A stretch of 23,425 bases of DNA. Source: a virus. Made by a program: the position numbers and the translations under genes. Below, in pieces: positions 1 through 4,311 of this stretch. Position 1 is the stretch's first letter; every line of letters starts with the position of its first letter. The stretch is taken from IMG/VR virus record IMGVR_UViG_3300046804_003875, positions 1 through 23,425 of that record, one strand, 5' to 3'. Below the pieces are notes generated by a model. The model saw nothing but the letters and a program-made list of their open reading frames with translations. It did no database searches and was not told the DNA's origin.

Positions 1-254
1 CGGTAAGAGCGGTAGGGGGGCTTGCGGTAGCCAATGGTACGCATACCTGCGAACGGATTAGGCACACGCTCAGCCGATACAATGTCAGCCTTAGCGATTG
101 CAAAGCGCTCGCCAATGTTGCGAGCGTCAGAAGTCGGGGAGAGTTTCACAATGTCACCGACATTAGCACCAAGGACAAAGCCCTCAACAGTAGAGCCATC
201 GGTAAGCGTGAAGATGTAGCGGTCACCCTCAAAGTAGATGTGTTGGTTAGTCAT
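1..254 (-). CDS. Small hypothetical protein, truncated by the window edge
   Basis: The gene reads leftward from an ATG at 254-252 and is still open at base 3, so only the first 84 residues are seen. The start is supported by an AAAGGCAGG ribosome binding site a few bases upstream and by a promoter further up at 285-314. The N-terminus (MTNQHIYFEGDRYIFTLTDG) continues into alternating short hydrophobic segments around glycines (VEGFVLGANVGDIVKLS). This is what a small SH3- or Sm-like beta barrel often looks like, but I do not recognise a family. The visible end is basic and aromatic (YRKPPYRSY). It is the most downstream visible member of a group of four small minus-strand genes, each with its own promoter, typical of phage accessory genes. 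Function unknown. Confidence 0.75.
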   Translation of the reverse strand, partial: MTNQHIYFEGDRYIFTLTDGSTVEGFVLGANVGDIVKLSPTSDARNIGERFAIAKADIVSAERVPNPFAGMRTIGYRKPPYRSY

Positions 255-284
255 TTGACTACCTGCCTTTCTTTCTATGACCCC

Positions 285-314
285 ATCTTAGCACACCCCT
301 CTGACATCGCTCAC
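285..314 (-). promoter_or_regulatory. Sigma70-like promoter of the truncated small gene
   Basis: Read on the minus strand, a -35-like GTGAGC (314-309) is followed after 18 bases by a -10 TAAGAT (290-285), about 30 bases before the ATG. The spacer begins GATGTCAGA and ends GTGTGC. It closely matches the spacer of the promoter at 860-889 (GATGTCAGA then TTGTGC), so the two were probably copied from one another. The -35 overlaps a degenerate TCTGA-N6-TCACA element at 300-315. Confidence 0.6.
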
Positions 315-353
315 AGCGGGGTCTGAATAATTATGCACAGCAACGCATAGCCG

Positions 354-383
354 AAAAACCCTTTATTTGCAAGGCTTTTAGGG
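354..383 (-). terminator. First of three tandem terminator-like hairpins
   Basis: On the minus strand a short CCTT/AAGG stem (374-371 with 363-360), inside a wider CCCT/AGGG pairing (383-380 with 362-359), runs into GTTTTT. It is the weakest stem of the three, but it shares the AAGGGTTTT ending with the next two. All three lie downstream of minus-strand genes. Confidence 0.4.
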
Positions 384-403
384 CATAGGTGAACGCGCTA
401 AAA

Positions 404-426
404 CCCTTATGGAATAAGGCTTTTTT
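404..426. terminator. Second tandem terminator-like hairpin, bidirectional
   Basis: CCTTAT (405-410) and ATAAGG (414-419) form a 6-bp stem with a 3-base loop. A T run follows on the plus strand (421-426), and GTTTTAG follows on the minus strand, so it could act in both directions. Confidence 0.6.
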
Positions 427-440
427 AGGTATGGTCTGAA

Positions 441-467
441 AAACCCTTTGTTTTAAAGGGATTTTTT
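441..467. terminator. Third tandem terminator-like hairpin, bidirectional
   Basis: CCCTTT (444-449) and AAAGGG (455-460) pair around a 5-base loop. ATTTTTT follows on the plus strand and TTTTTC on the minus strand. This is the most classical of the three. It lies downstream of the 44-aa gene and upstream of the truncated gene, both on the minus strand. Confidence 0.65.
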
Positions 468-492
468 ATGCGTAAAAACTGTATAAAGTGCA

Positions 493-505
493 TGTCCGAT
501 TTGTC
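493..505 (+). repeat. 13-bp repeat TGTCCGATTTGTC, copy 1
   Basis: First of four exact copies of TGTCCGATTTGTC, all in the same orientation and all outside or at the very end of genes (493, 554, 661, 962). On the minus strand it reads GACAAATCGGACA. Confidence 0.8.
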
Positions 506-521
506 TTAAATAATTCGTAGA

Positions 522-537
522 TGTGATGTACATCACA
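522..537. promoter_or_regulatory. Perfect CRP/GlxR-type palindrome, copy 1
   Basis: TGTGATGTACATCACA is a perfect 16-bp palindrome. It fits the CRP-family consensus TGTGA-N6-TCACA, and specifically the form TGTGANNTANNTCACA known for actinobacterial GlxR. It sits between two 13-bp repeat copies, about 160 bp downstream of the 44-aa gene. Binding by a host regulator is inferred from the motif only. Confidence 0.6.
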
Positions 538-553
538 GTGCATATGCCTTAAA

Positions 554-566
554 TGTCCGATTTGTC
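554..566 (+). repeat. 13-bp repeat TGTCCGATTTGTC, copy 2
   Basis: Exact copy of the 13-mer, 17 bases to the right of the palindrome at 522-537. It is immediately followed by a G-rich stretch (CGAGGGGCGC). Confidence 0.8.
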
Positions 567-637
567 CGAGGGGCGCTCCATAATTTCCGGGAGCTATTTT
601 AATGTAACATAATCACCGATCCTGCGCCCCGTAGGGG

Positions 638-673
638 GCGCGGAGCGGAGCGGAGCGCGATGTCCGATTTGTC
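638..673 (+). repeat. GC-rich GGAGC repeat plus 13-mer, copy A
   Basis: The 22 bases at 638-659 have the form GCGC-(GGAGC)x3-GCG and are identical to 931-952. They are followed by the third copy of TGTCCGATTTGTC (661-673). An all-GC hairpin GCGCCCC/GGGGCGC (624-630 with 635-641) overlaps the left end. The block lies directly downstream of the 44-aa gene. Confidence 0.75.
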
Positions 674-694
674 TTGTTTGGGGGACTTAGAGGA

Positions 695-829
695 TTACTC
701 CTCTTCGTCCTCCTCCCAAGTGTCAAAGAGCATTGAGAGAGTCCACTCGTCACAGTCGGCATACTCTGCCCACTCGTAGCCCTGTGCTTCGCACTTGGCT
801 TGGTAGTAAGCCTTTACCTGCTTGGTCAT
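695..829 (-). CDS. 44-residue acidic hypothetical protein
   Basis: This short gene begins MTKQVKAYYQAKCEAQ and ends in a strongly acidic tail (TWEEDEEE) before a TAA stop. The start at 829 has AAAGG seven bases upstream. An in-frame ATG 15 bases earlier would add five residues but leaves no ribosome binding site. A good promoter (860-889) lies just upstream. The predicted helix followed by an acidic tail, the small size and the private promoter resemble early phage proteins that bind host proteins or mimic DNA, but that is only inference. The gene is flanked by repeat modules on both sides. I recognise no family. Confidence 0.65.
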   Translation of the reverse strand: MTKQVKAYYQAKCEAQGYEWAEYADCDEWTLSMLFDTWEEDEEE

Positions 830-859
830 TTTGTAGCCTTTCATTCGGTTCTTAGGGTG

Positions 860-889
860 ATACTAGCACAAGGGTCTGACATCGGTCAA
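860..889 (-). promoter_or_regulatory. Sigma70-like promoter of the 44-aa gene
   Basis: On the minus strand TTGACC (889-884) and TAGTAT (865-860) are 18 bases apart, about 30 bases upstream of the start codon. The centre of the palindrome at 910-925 is about 64 bp upstream of the expected transcription start. That is near the class I position of CRP-type activators. Confidence 0.7.
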
Positions 890-909
890 GTCTTATTTAG
901 TTATTTCTT

Positions 910-925
910 TGTGACTTGCGTCACA
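910..925. promoter_or_regulatory. CRP/GlxR-type palindrome, copy 2
   Basis: TGTGACTTGCGTCACA matches TGTGA-N6-TCACA with both half-sites perfect. The same 16 bases recur at 1279-1294. It lies upstream of the promoter at 860-889, where it could act as an activator site. Confidence 0.6.
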
Positions 926-930
926 GTGGG

Positions 931-974
931 GCGCGGAGCGGAGCGGAGCGCGTGTCCGCTTTGTCCGATTTGTC
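931..974 (+). repeat. GC-rich GGAGC repeat plus 13-mer, copy B
   Basis: The 22-mer GCGC-(GGAGC)x3-GCG at 931-952 is identical to 638-659. It is followed by TGTCCGCTT (953-961), a partial copy of the 13-mer, and then by the full fourth copy of TGTCCGATTTGTC (962-974). The last two bases of that copy are part of the stop codon of the next minus-strand gene (973-975). Confidence 0.75.
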
Positions 975-1206
975 ACAAGTGCGCTTGGCACTTGTTATCC
1001 CAAAGCATCGGGGCGGTGCAACCCTCTGCATCGCACAGAGTGACAACGCGAACCCAAGCACCGAGTTTACCCTCTAGGGTAGCGGTACGCTCAAGGTAGT
1101 AGCCGTGACAGTCGCACAGCATCCACGCTGTACCATTGTCGGTAGTTCCGCAGTCAAAGGTGCGGTGCATCTGTGATGCAAGGGCGAGGGTCTTAGTCTT
1201 AGTCAT
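973..1206 (-). CDS. Small Cys-rich hypothetical protein, 77 aa
   Basis: The gene reads from an ATG at 1206 (MTKTKTLALASQMHRTF) with GAAAGGG eight bases upstream. A longer reading from 1248 is rejected because that ATG lies inside the promoter spacer. The protein has six cysteines (C19, C31, C33, C58, C63, C73), with CDCHGYY at 31-37 and CDAEGC at 58-63. This pattern suggests a small zinc-binding protein. The last codons lie in an 8-bp perfect hairpin (ACAAGTGC/GCACTTGT, 975-995) that includes part of the stop codon. It shares the MTKxxK start style, private promoter and repeat-containing flanks of the 44-aa gene. No family recognised. Confidence 0.7.
   Translation of the reverse strand: MTKTKTLALASQMHRTFDCGTTDNGTAWMLCDCHGYYLERTATLEGKLGAWVRVVTLCDAEGCTAPMLWDNKCQAHL
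975..995. other. 8-bp perfect hairpin over the 3' end of the Cys-rich gene
   Basis: ACAAGTGC and GCACTTGT pair perfectly around a 5-base loop (GCTTG). The hairpin covers the last codons and part of the stop codon. There is no T run after it in either direction, so it is not a standard intrinsic terminator. It might protect or pause the transcript. Confidence 0.5.
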
Positions 1207-1238
1207 TTTAGTTTCCCTTTCGTTTTGCTTACTCTGTA

Positions 1239-1267
1239 AGCCTAGCATATGGATTTGGATTTGTCAA
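1239..1267 (-). promoter_or_regulatory. Strong sigma70-like promoter of the Cys-rich gene
   Basis: On the minus strand a consensus -35 TTGACA (1267-1262) is followed after exactly 17 bases by TAGGCT (1244-1239), 33 bases upstream of the start codon. The palindrome at 1279-1294 lies just upstream, centred about 54 bp before the expected transcription start. Confidence 0.75.
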
Positions 1268-1278
1268 GGGGTGGGGCA

Positions 1279-1294
1279 TGTGACTTGCGTCACA
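1279..1294. promoter_or_regulatory. CRP/GlxR-type palindrome, copy 3
   Basis: TGTGACTTGCGTCACA is identical to the copy at 910-925, and the match extends one more base (G). It overlaps the stop codon of the HNH gene (1290-1292) and lies upstream of the promoter at 1239-1267. It repeats the arrangement seen at the 44-aa gene. Confidence 0.6.
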
Positions 1295-1577
1295 GCCTCC
1301 CCCTCTGTACCTTGTGGGTGTGCACAGCGTGGCAGTTGGCGCACAGTACGCGGCACTTTGCGATTTCCGCAAGGATAGTGCTAAGCGCATACCTAGCACC
1401 CTTCACCATGTCGGCAGGGTGGACAAGGTTGCCGTTACGGGTGCGGTACTTGGTGGCAGGGTCAAGGTGGTCAAACTGCAAGGCGCAGGCGTGAGCGTTG
1501 TATCCGCACGACTCGCAACCTGCGGCGGTCTTGATAGCGTCCACGATTGCGCGGACTGTTTGGGCTTTGGTGTTCAT
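1290..1577 (-). CDS. HNH endonuclease family protein
   Basis: A 95-residue protein with the HNH layout. A zinc knuckle CESC (C21, C24) comes first, then the catalytic strand FDHLDP (D36, H37), and then a second knuckle CRVLCANCHAVHT (C79, C82, H83, H86). HNH proteins are metal-dependent DNA-cutting enzymes, and small ones in phages act as homing endonucleases or in packaging. The start at 1577 is preceded by AAAGGA at good spacing; an ATG five codons earlier lacks a site. There is no extra DNA-binding domain, so it may be a free-standing nuclease or homing element. It is the first gene of the GC-richer minus-strand block, and there is no terminase beside it, which argues weakly against a packaging role. 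Confidence 0.85.
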   Translation of the reverse strand: MNTKAQTVRAIVDAIKTAAGCESCGYNAHACALQFDHLDPATKYRTRNGNLVHPADMVKGARYALSTILAEIAKCRVLCANCHAVHTHKVQRGRL

Positions 1578-1845
1578 CTTCTGTCCTTTCATTGGGCTAG
1601 GGCTTGTCCCTCGCTCACAGGACTATTGAAGCACAAGCCACCGACAAGCGCAAGCCAAAACAAGAAATAAATCCTTAGAGTTTTCTGTCAATGGGCGCAC
1701 TAATAATGCACCGCATTATGCGGCGCGGATCTGCATCATACAAATAAAAATATTATTCACATTTTTCTGAAATAGGCCCTATTTATGTAGGTGTTTATTT
1801 ATTTCGAATAAAATGACGCAACCAACCAAAATGAAAAATACAGCC
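1578..1845. other. Gene-free stretch at a base-composition boundary
   Basis: I see no gene here. Composition falls from GC-rich to AT-rich near 1660-1680. The stretch holds two short inverted repeats, CCGCAT-T-ATGCGG around 1713 and AAATAGG-C-CCTATTT at 1770-1784, which could be operator or terminator elements downstream of the Ntn-hydrolase gene. I found no convincing promoter for the HNH gene; a TTGTCG-N16-TAGTCC arrangement (1647-1620) is weak. Confidence 0.5.
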
Positions 1846-2370
1846 TCAAATGATTTCATAATCTATTGGACCTTTGCAAGTTGGGGACAATTCGCAGGCA
1901 GCTTCAACGGCGGTGGTGACGAGAAGCTTGTAGTCTTCAATTCCATCTGACTCCATGACATACATTGCTCCAAGAGCGACAGGTGCTCCAGAACCGATTG
2001 CTGTTGATTTCCATTCTGCAACACTCCAATCACTGGGGCTAATCTCAAAGATACGACCCCTACAAGCCACTAGGATGAGACTTTCATCGGCTTCTGATGT
2101 TGAGATGCCATAATTCTCTACAGCGTCTCTGAAGGCCTTTACAAAGCCTGTACGCATGAATGAGTGAAGTTCCTTTTTTGGAATCGCAGGCAAAGCGATA
2201 GATTGCAAAAGCTGTCCTCCAGACATGGATCCAGCATAGCCAATGAGATATTCTCCATTTTTATGAATCTTTGGTTTGGCTAGCTTCAAAATGACATGTC
2301 CATCGCTTGCACCTCTATCTGCAGCCATGTGAACTGTTTTTCCGTCTGTAGCAGCAACTATGCATGTCAT
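1846..2370 (-). CDS. Ntn-hydrolase, proteasome beta/HslV-like
   Basis: 174 residues beginning MTCIVAATDG. Removal of Met would expose Thr as the N-terminal nucleophile, as in HslV and proteasome beta subunits. Other hallmarks sit at the expected places: AADRGASD gives the Asp equivalent to D17 of the mature protein, KPKI gives the Lys equivalent to K33, and GYAGSMSGG is the glycine turn of the fold. The length matches HslV-type single-domain subunits, and there is no propeptide. The protein is therefore probably an active threonine protease or amidohydrolase, perhaps a self-assembling ring. No partner ATPase is visible. It has a good AAGGAG site and is the last gene of the ThyX operon, 37 bp after the preceding gene. 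The cellular target is unknown. Confidence 0.8.
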   Translation of the reverse strand: MTCIVAATDGKTVHMAADRGASDGHVILKLAKPKIHKNGEYLIGYAGSMSGGQLLQSIALPAIPKKELHSFMRTGFVKAFRDAVENYGISTSEADESLILVACRGRIFEISPSDWSVAEWKSTAIGSGAPVALGAMYVMESDGIEDYKLLVTTAVEAACELSPTCKGPIDYEII

Positions 2371-2407
2371 TTTTTTTCTCCTTATGGTTGGGGGTAGATA
2401 TTTTACA

Positions 2408-2638
2408 CTATTCTTCGTTGTCTGTCAAGTCTTCAATCGAAAGGGCGGGGGGAGGACACATAAGTTGTCCTTCTTGGTGAAGTTTCAGCAATTTCATTGC
2501 ATCATCACCCTTTCCTTGACCATCTGCGATTATCACCAACATGTCGTATATTCTTCCGAGCATGATATACAACATAGCGCCTATGTTCTCGTTCATATCC
2601 ATCATTTGATCGGCTTGATCTGAATTTTCAGTTGACAC
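2408..2638 (-). CDS. Small hypothetical protein, 76 aa, GTG start
   Basis: The gene starts at a GTG (2638-2636) that overlaps the last 11 bases of thyX, with GGATGGAG just upstream, so translation is probably coupled. The protein begins MSTENSDQADQMMDMNEN, has one hydrophobic helix (GAMLYIMLGRIYDMLVIIAD, about 20-39) and ends in an acidic tail. The helix is amphipathic and could mediate dimerisation rather than cross the membrane. It lies between thyX and the Ntn-hydrolase in one operon. I do not recognise a family. An alternative start at M12 is possible but less well placed. Confidence 0.7.
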   Translation of the reverse strand: MSTENSDQADQMMDMNENIGAMLYIMLGRIYDMLVIIADGQGKGDDAMKLLKLHQEGQLMCPPPALSIEDLTDNEE

Positions 2639-3323
2639 GGTGCTCCATCCAATATTCTATTGATTTGGGGTAGATATCTTCTATTTGAGATAATATTGCT
2701 TTTGCGTATTCCCGGATTTCAAATTGGGAGTCGTTCTTCAATCTCAAGGATAGGAAATGAAGAACAGAATTCAAGGAAGTGGTCCAACGCCACCGAACAT
2801 ACATAGAGTATGCTGGCAAAAGTAGCCTTGCCTGTTCTGGGGCTATATTTGCCGAGAGTGCCTCTCTGTAATTCGCAAGCCCTAGTTCCACCGTGCGATT
2901 CATCAGCTCTTCGAACTTCTTGCCAGTTTCTTCGTCTACTGGTCCGCCCGACCCTTGCTTCTTGTTTTCTGGCATAGAGCGCCATTGCTCGGGCTCAGGA
3001 ATGTAGAATACCTCATTTTCCGTAATGTACCTACGACTTGACTCGTTCCAGCCCATCTGATCGTCAAGATGCGTACTGGCAACCGAATGCTTGTACCACT
3101 GTCTTGCTACCATCAAGGGGGCGTAGACTTCAAAAGTCATAGCACAGTGCCTCATCGTGGAATCGTGCTTGTGTTGAATCAGAAAGCGTAGAAGTTTATC
3201 ATCACCCTCTGACATCTCAGAAACTTCTTTTTCAAAAGAAGCCCTAGCAGCATTAACAACATCAATATCAGAACCCATATTATTAATTAATTTAACATAA
3301 CCGTTGTCAAGAACCTTTTGCAT
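2628..3323 (-). CDS. thyX: Flavin-dependent thymidylate synthase ThyX (divergent)
   Basis: This 231-residue protein aligns along its length with ThyX, the FAD- and NADPH-using enzyme that methylates dUMP to dTMP with methylene-tetrahydrofolate. Visible hallmarks are NAARASF (24-30), HDSTMRH (53-59, counterpart of HETPFEH), VARQWYKH (72-79), NESSRRY (93-99) and FLSLR...EIREYA near the C-terminus. Several positions are unusual. The RHR of the signature reads KHS (78-80). An insertion of about eight residues separates AS (82-83) from NESSRRY. The arginine of the NxR motif that contacts dUMP appears to be Asn (SLNSVLHF). These fit a divergent phage branch; activity is likely but not certain. The start at 3323 has GAAAGG five bases upstream, and the gene leads a three-gene minus-strand operon. 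Confidence 0.92.
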   Translation of the reverse strand: MQKVLDNGYVKLINNMGSDIDVVNAARASFEKEVSEMSEGDDKLLRFLIQHKHDSTMRHCAMTFEVYAPLMVARQWYKHSVASTHLDDQMGWNESSRRYITENEVFYIPEPEQWRSMPENKKQGSGGPVDEETGKKFEELMNRTVELGLANYREALSANIAPEQARLLLPAYSMYVRWRWTTSLNSVLHFLSLRLKNDSQFEIREYAKAILSQIEDIYPKSIEYWMEHRVN

Positions 3324-3337
3324 AAAAACCTTTCGTG

Positions 3338-3424
3338 TATAATTTATTTAATATTATTTATATATAAAAAATAAAATATAAATAATATTTAAAATTTATA
3401 TATATTATATATATTATAAATATA
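3338..3424. promoter_or_regulatory. 87-bp pure A/T region between divergent operons
   Basis: No G or C occurs from 3338 to 3424. The stretch lies between the minus-strand thyX operon and the plus-strand holin, so it must contain promoters for one or both. It includes TATAAT on the plus strand (3338-3343) and repeated TATATATTATA words. ATTATACAC occurs in opposite orientations at its two flanks (3335-3343 minus, 3432-3440 plus). A divergent promoter, an easily melted origin element, or a binding site for an AT-binding silencer such as Lsr2 are all possible. Confidence 0.55.
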
Positions 3425-3441
3425 GAAGGAGATTATACACT

Positions 3442-3660
3442 ATGCTCAACAAAAAGACAAAAGCAGCTCTAAAGACTTTGCTCAAGACATTTGGTGCTAC
3501 AGCACTTGCTCAGTACATTGCTCTTGGACAGAATGTTTTTGAGATTGATGGAGAAGGCTGGAAGGCAATTGCAAGCTCAGGTATTGCAGCTGTTATCACA
3601 CTAGCATATGGAATGCTTGACCCCAACGATACTCGTTACGGAAGGAACTCCGCAGAGTAA
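3442..3660 (+). CDS. Holin, r1t-like
   Basis: A 72-residue membrane protein with a charged N-terminus (MLNKKTKAALKTLLKTFGAT) and two short hydrophobic segments (ATALAQYIALG, about 19-29; IASSGIAAVITLAYGML, about 43-59). It ends with DPNDTRYGR. This layout, with the small size and the DPND-RYGR tail, resembles r1t-type holins common in phages of Gram-positive bacteria. Holins form membrane lesions that release or activate the endolysin. A strong GAAGGAG site precedes the ATG. The gene follows the 87-bp A/T region and is followed 19 bases later by a second membrane protein. No endolysin is nearby in this window. Confidence 0.8.
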   Translation: MLNKKTKAALKTLLKTFGATALAQYIALGQNVFEIDGEGWKAIASSGIAAVITLAYGMLDPNDTRYGRNSAE

Positions 3661-3679
3661 TAGGATTGGTGGTTGTGGC

Positions 3680-4006
3680 ATGAATAACGCTGGATGGTTG
3701 ATGACAATTATTACGATTATTGGTGCTACAACCACCGTTTCTATTTTTGCAAGAAAATTATTTAAGATAGCAAAAAGAGTAATCCATTTCCTTGATGATT
3801 ATTTTGGAACAGAAGAAAGACCCGGATTTGACAAGGTTCCCGGAGTTGCCGAAAGAATAAAGAATATAGAGGAAAACCTTGGATATCTTTGTATAAGAAT
3901 TGATAATGTTGAGAAAGAAGTTACTCCAAATCACGGCACATCTATCAAAGATCAAATTGGAAGAATTGAAAGACGAGTGCTGAACCTTGAAGAAGAAATT
4001 ATATAA
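3680..4006 (+). CDS. Membrane-anchored coiled-coil protein (possible lysis accessory)
   Basis: The start is placed at 3680 (MNNAGWLMTIITIIGATTTV), because an upstream reading from 3608 lies inside the holin gene and lacks sense. Of 108 residues, 5-25 form one membrane segment. A cytosolic part follows with PGFDKVPGVAERIKNIEENL (about 52-71) and heptad-like repeats (RIDNVEKEV, IGRIERRVLNLEEEII). Proteins of this shape, DUF2746-like, often follow holins in actinophages. A role as second holin, holin regulator or spanin-like factor is inferred. The ribosome binding site is weak (GGTGG), which suggests coupling to the holin. Its 3' end overlaps the convergent gene by 8 bases. Confidence 0.75.
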   Translation: MNNAGWLMTIITIIGATTTVSIFARKLFKIAKRVIHFLDDYFGTEERPGFDKVPGVAERIKNIEENLGYLCIRIDNVEKEVTPNHGTSIKDQIGRIERRVLNLEEEII

Positions 4007-4214
4007 ATAAAGTTTCCCTTATAGACTCAGCCATCTTGAGTCCGGGATAAATTTTAGTATCACAGGCCAAGCACATAAAGCATGGCCTTTCTTCATTTAC
4101 CCAAGGAATCATCTTTCCATGATCCTGATCTGTGATACAAATCACAGGTATAGCGCAGTTCATCTCAACTAGCTTTTGATAAGCGTGTAGCTCTTGTATT
4201 GTCATCATAAACAT
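3999..4214 (-). CDS. Small Cys-rich hypothetical protein, 71 aa
   Basis: The gene is convergent with the coiled-coil gene, sharing 8 bases at the ends, and divergent from the reductase. It begins MFMMTIQELHAYQKLVE and contains PCFMCLACDTKIYPG, a CxxCxxC cluster (C45, C48, C51) before a GxKM turn. This is suggestive of metal binding, although a fourth ligand is not obvious (His32, Cys20 and Cys26 are candidates). A weak GGTG lies seven bases upstream of the first ATG; starts at M3 or M4 are also possible. No family recognised with confidence. Its strand is opposite to both plus-strand neighbours, marking it as a separately expressed accessory gene. Confidence 0.6.
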   Translation of the reverse strand: MFMMTIQELHAYQKLVEMNCAIPVICITDQDHGKMIPWVNEERPCFMCLACDTKIYPGLKMAESIRETLFI

Positions 4215-4227
4215 ATTTTATCACCAC

Positions 4228-4256
4228 TTGACCACTAACAAATCTTTTGATAGAAT
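4228..4256 (+). promoter_or_regulatory. Sigma70-like promoter of the ribonucleotide reductase gene
   Basis: TTGACC (4228-4233) and TAGAAT (4251-4256) are separated by exactly 17 bases. Transcription would start near 4263, so the first bases of the message form the hairpin at 4265-4280. Confidence 0.75.
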
Positions 4257-4264
4257 ATGTCTAC

Positions 4265-4287
4265 GCCACCTTATGGTGGCATTATTT
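4265..4287 (+). promoter_or_regulatory. Leader hairpin with T-rich tail before the reductase gene
   Basis: GCCACC (4265-4270), TTAT and GGTGGC (4275-4280) form a perfect 6-bp GC-rich stem-loop at the very start of the predicted transcript, followed by ATTATTTT. It could be a 5' stabiliser, an attenuator or a weak terminator. It is far too short to be a cobalamin riboswitch. Confidence 0.5.
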
Positions 4288-4311
4288 TACTAATAGATGG
4301 AGAAGATTTTT

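Larger units (their letters stand above)
255..694. other. 440-bp gene-free regulatory region
   Basis: I see no credible gene here. From left to right the region holds the promoter of the truncated gene (285-314), three terminator-like hairpins (354-467) and a copy of TGTCCGATTTGTC at 493-505. Then come a perfect TGTGA-N6-TCACA palindrome (522-537), a second copy of the 13-mer (554-566) and a weak hairpin GCTCC/GGAGC (575-594) followed by TATTTT. Next are an all-GC 7-bp hairpin (624-641), a GC-rich GGAGC repeat (638-659) and a third 13-mer copy (661-673). Such a dense set of repeated short elements suggests regulation rather than decayed coding sequence. Confidence 0.7.

Noticed and set aside
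255-694. A tRNA or structured RNA gene in the gene-free stretch
   Set aside because: I found no cloverleaf or conserved TTC-rich arm; the visible hairpins are short and terminator-like.
493-974. Possible CRISPR-like array made by the 13-bp repeats
   Set aside because: Copies are only 13 bp, spacing is irregular (61, 107, 301 bases), and promoters and a gene lie between them.
1208-1248. Longer start at 1248 for the Cys-rich gene
   Set aside because: That ATG lies inside the spacer of a near-consensus promoter, so the transcript would not include it.
1290-1577. HNH protein as part of the packaging machinery
   Set aside because: Such HNH proteins normally lie beside terminase and portal; this one is about 8 kb from the portal, on the other strand, in a GC-richer accessory block.
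800-1670. Several plus-strand open frames overlapping the small minus-strand genes
   Set aside because: They lack ribosome binding sites and recognisable protein features, and run through promoters and repeats; the minus-strand readings have sites, promoters and, for HNH, a clear domain.
4257-4311. Cobalamin riboswitch before the B12-dependent reductase gene
   Set aside because: The leader between the predicted transcription start and the ATG is only about 50 bases with one short hairpin; cobalamin riboswitches need far more and a B12 box, which I do not see.
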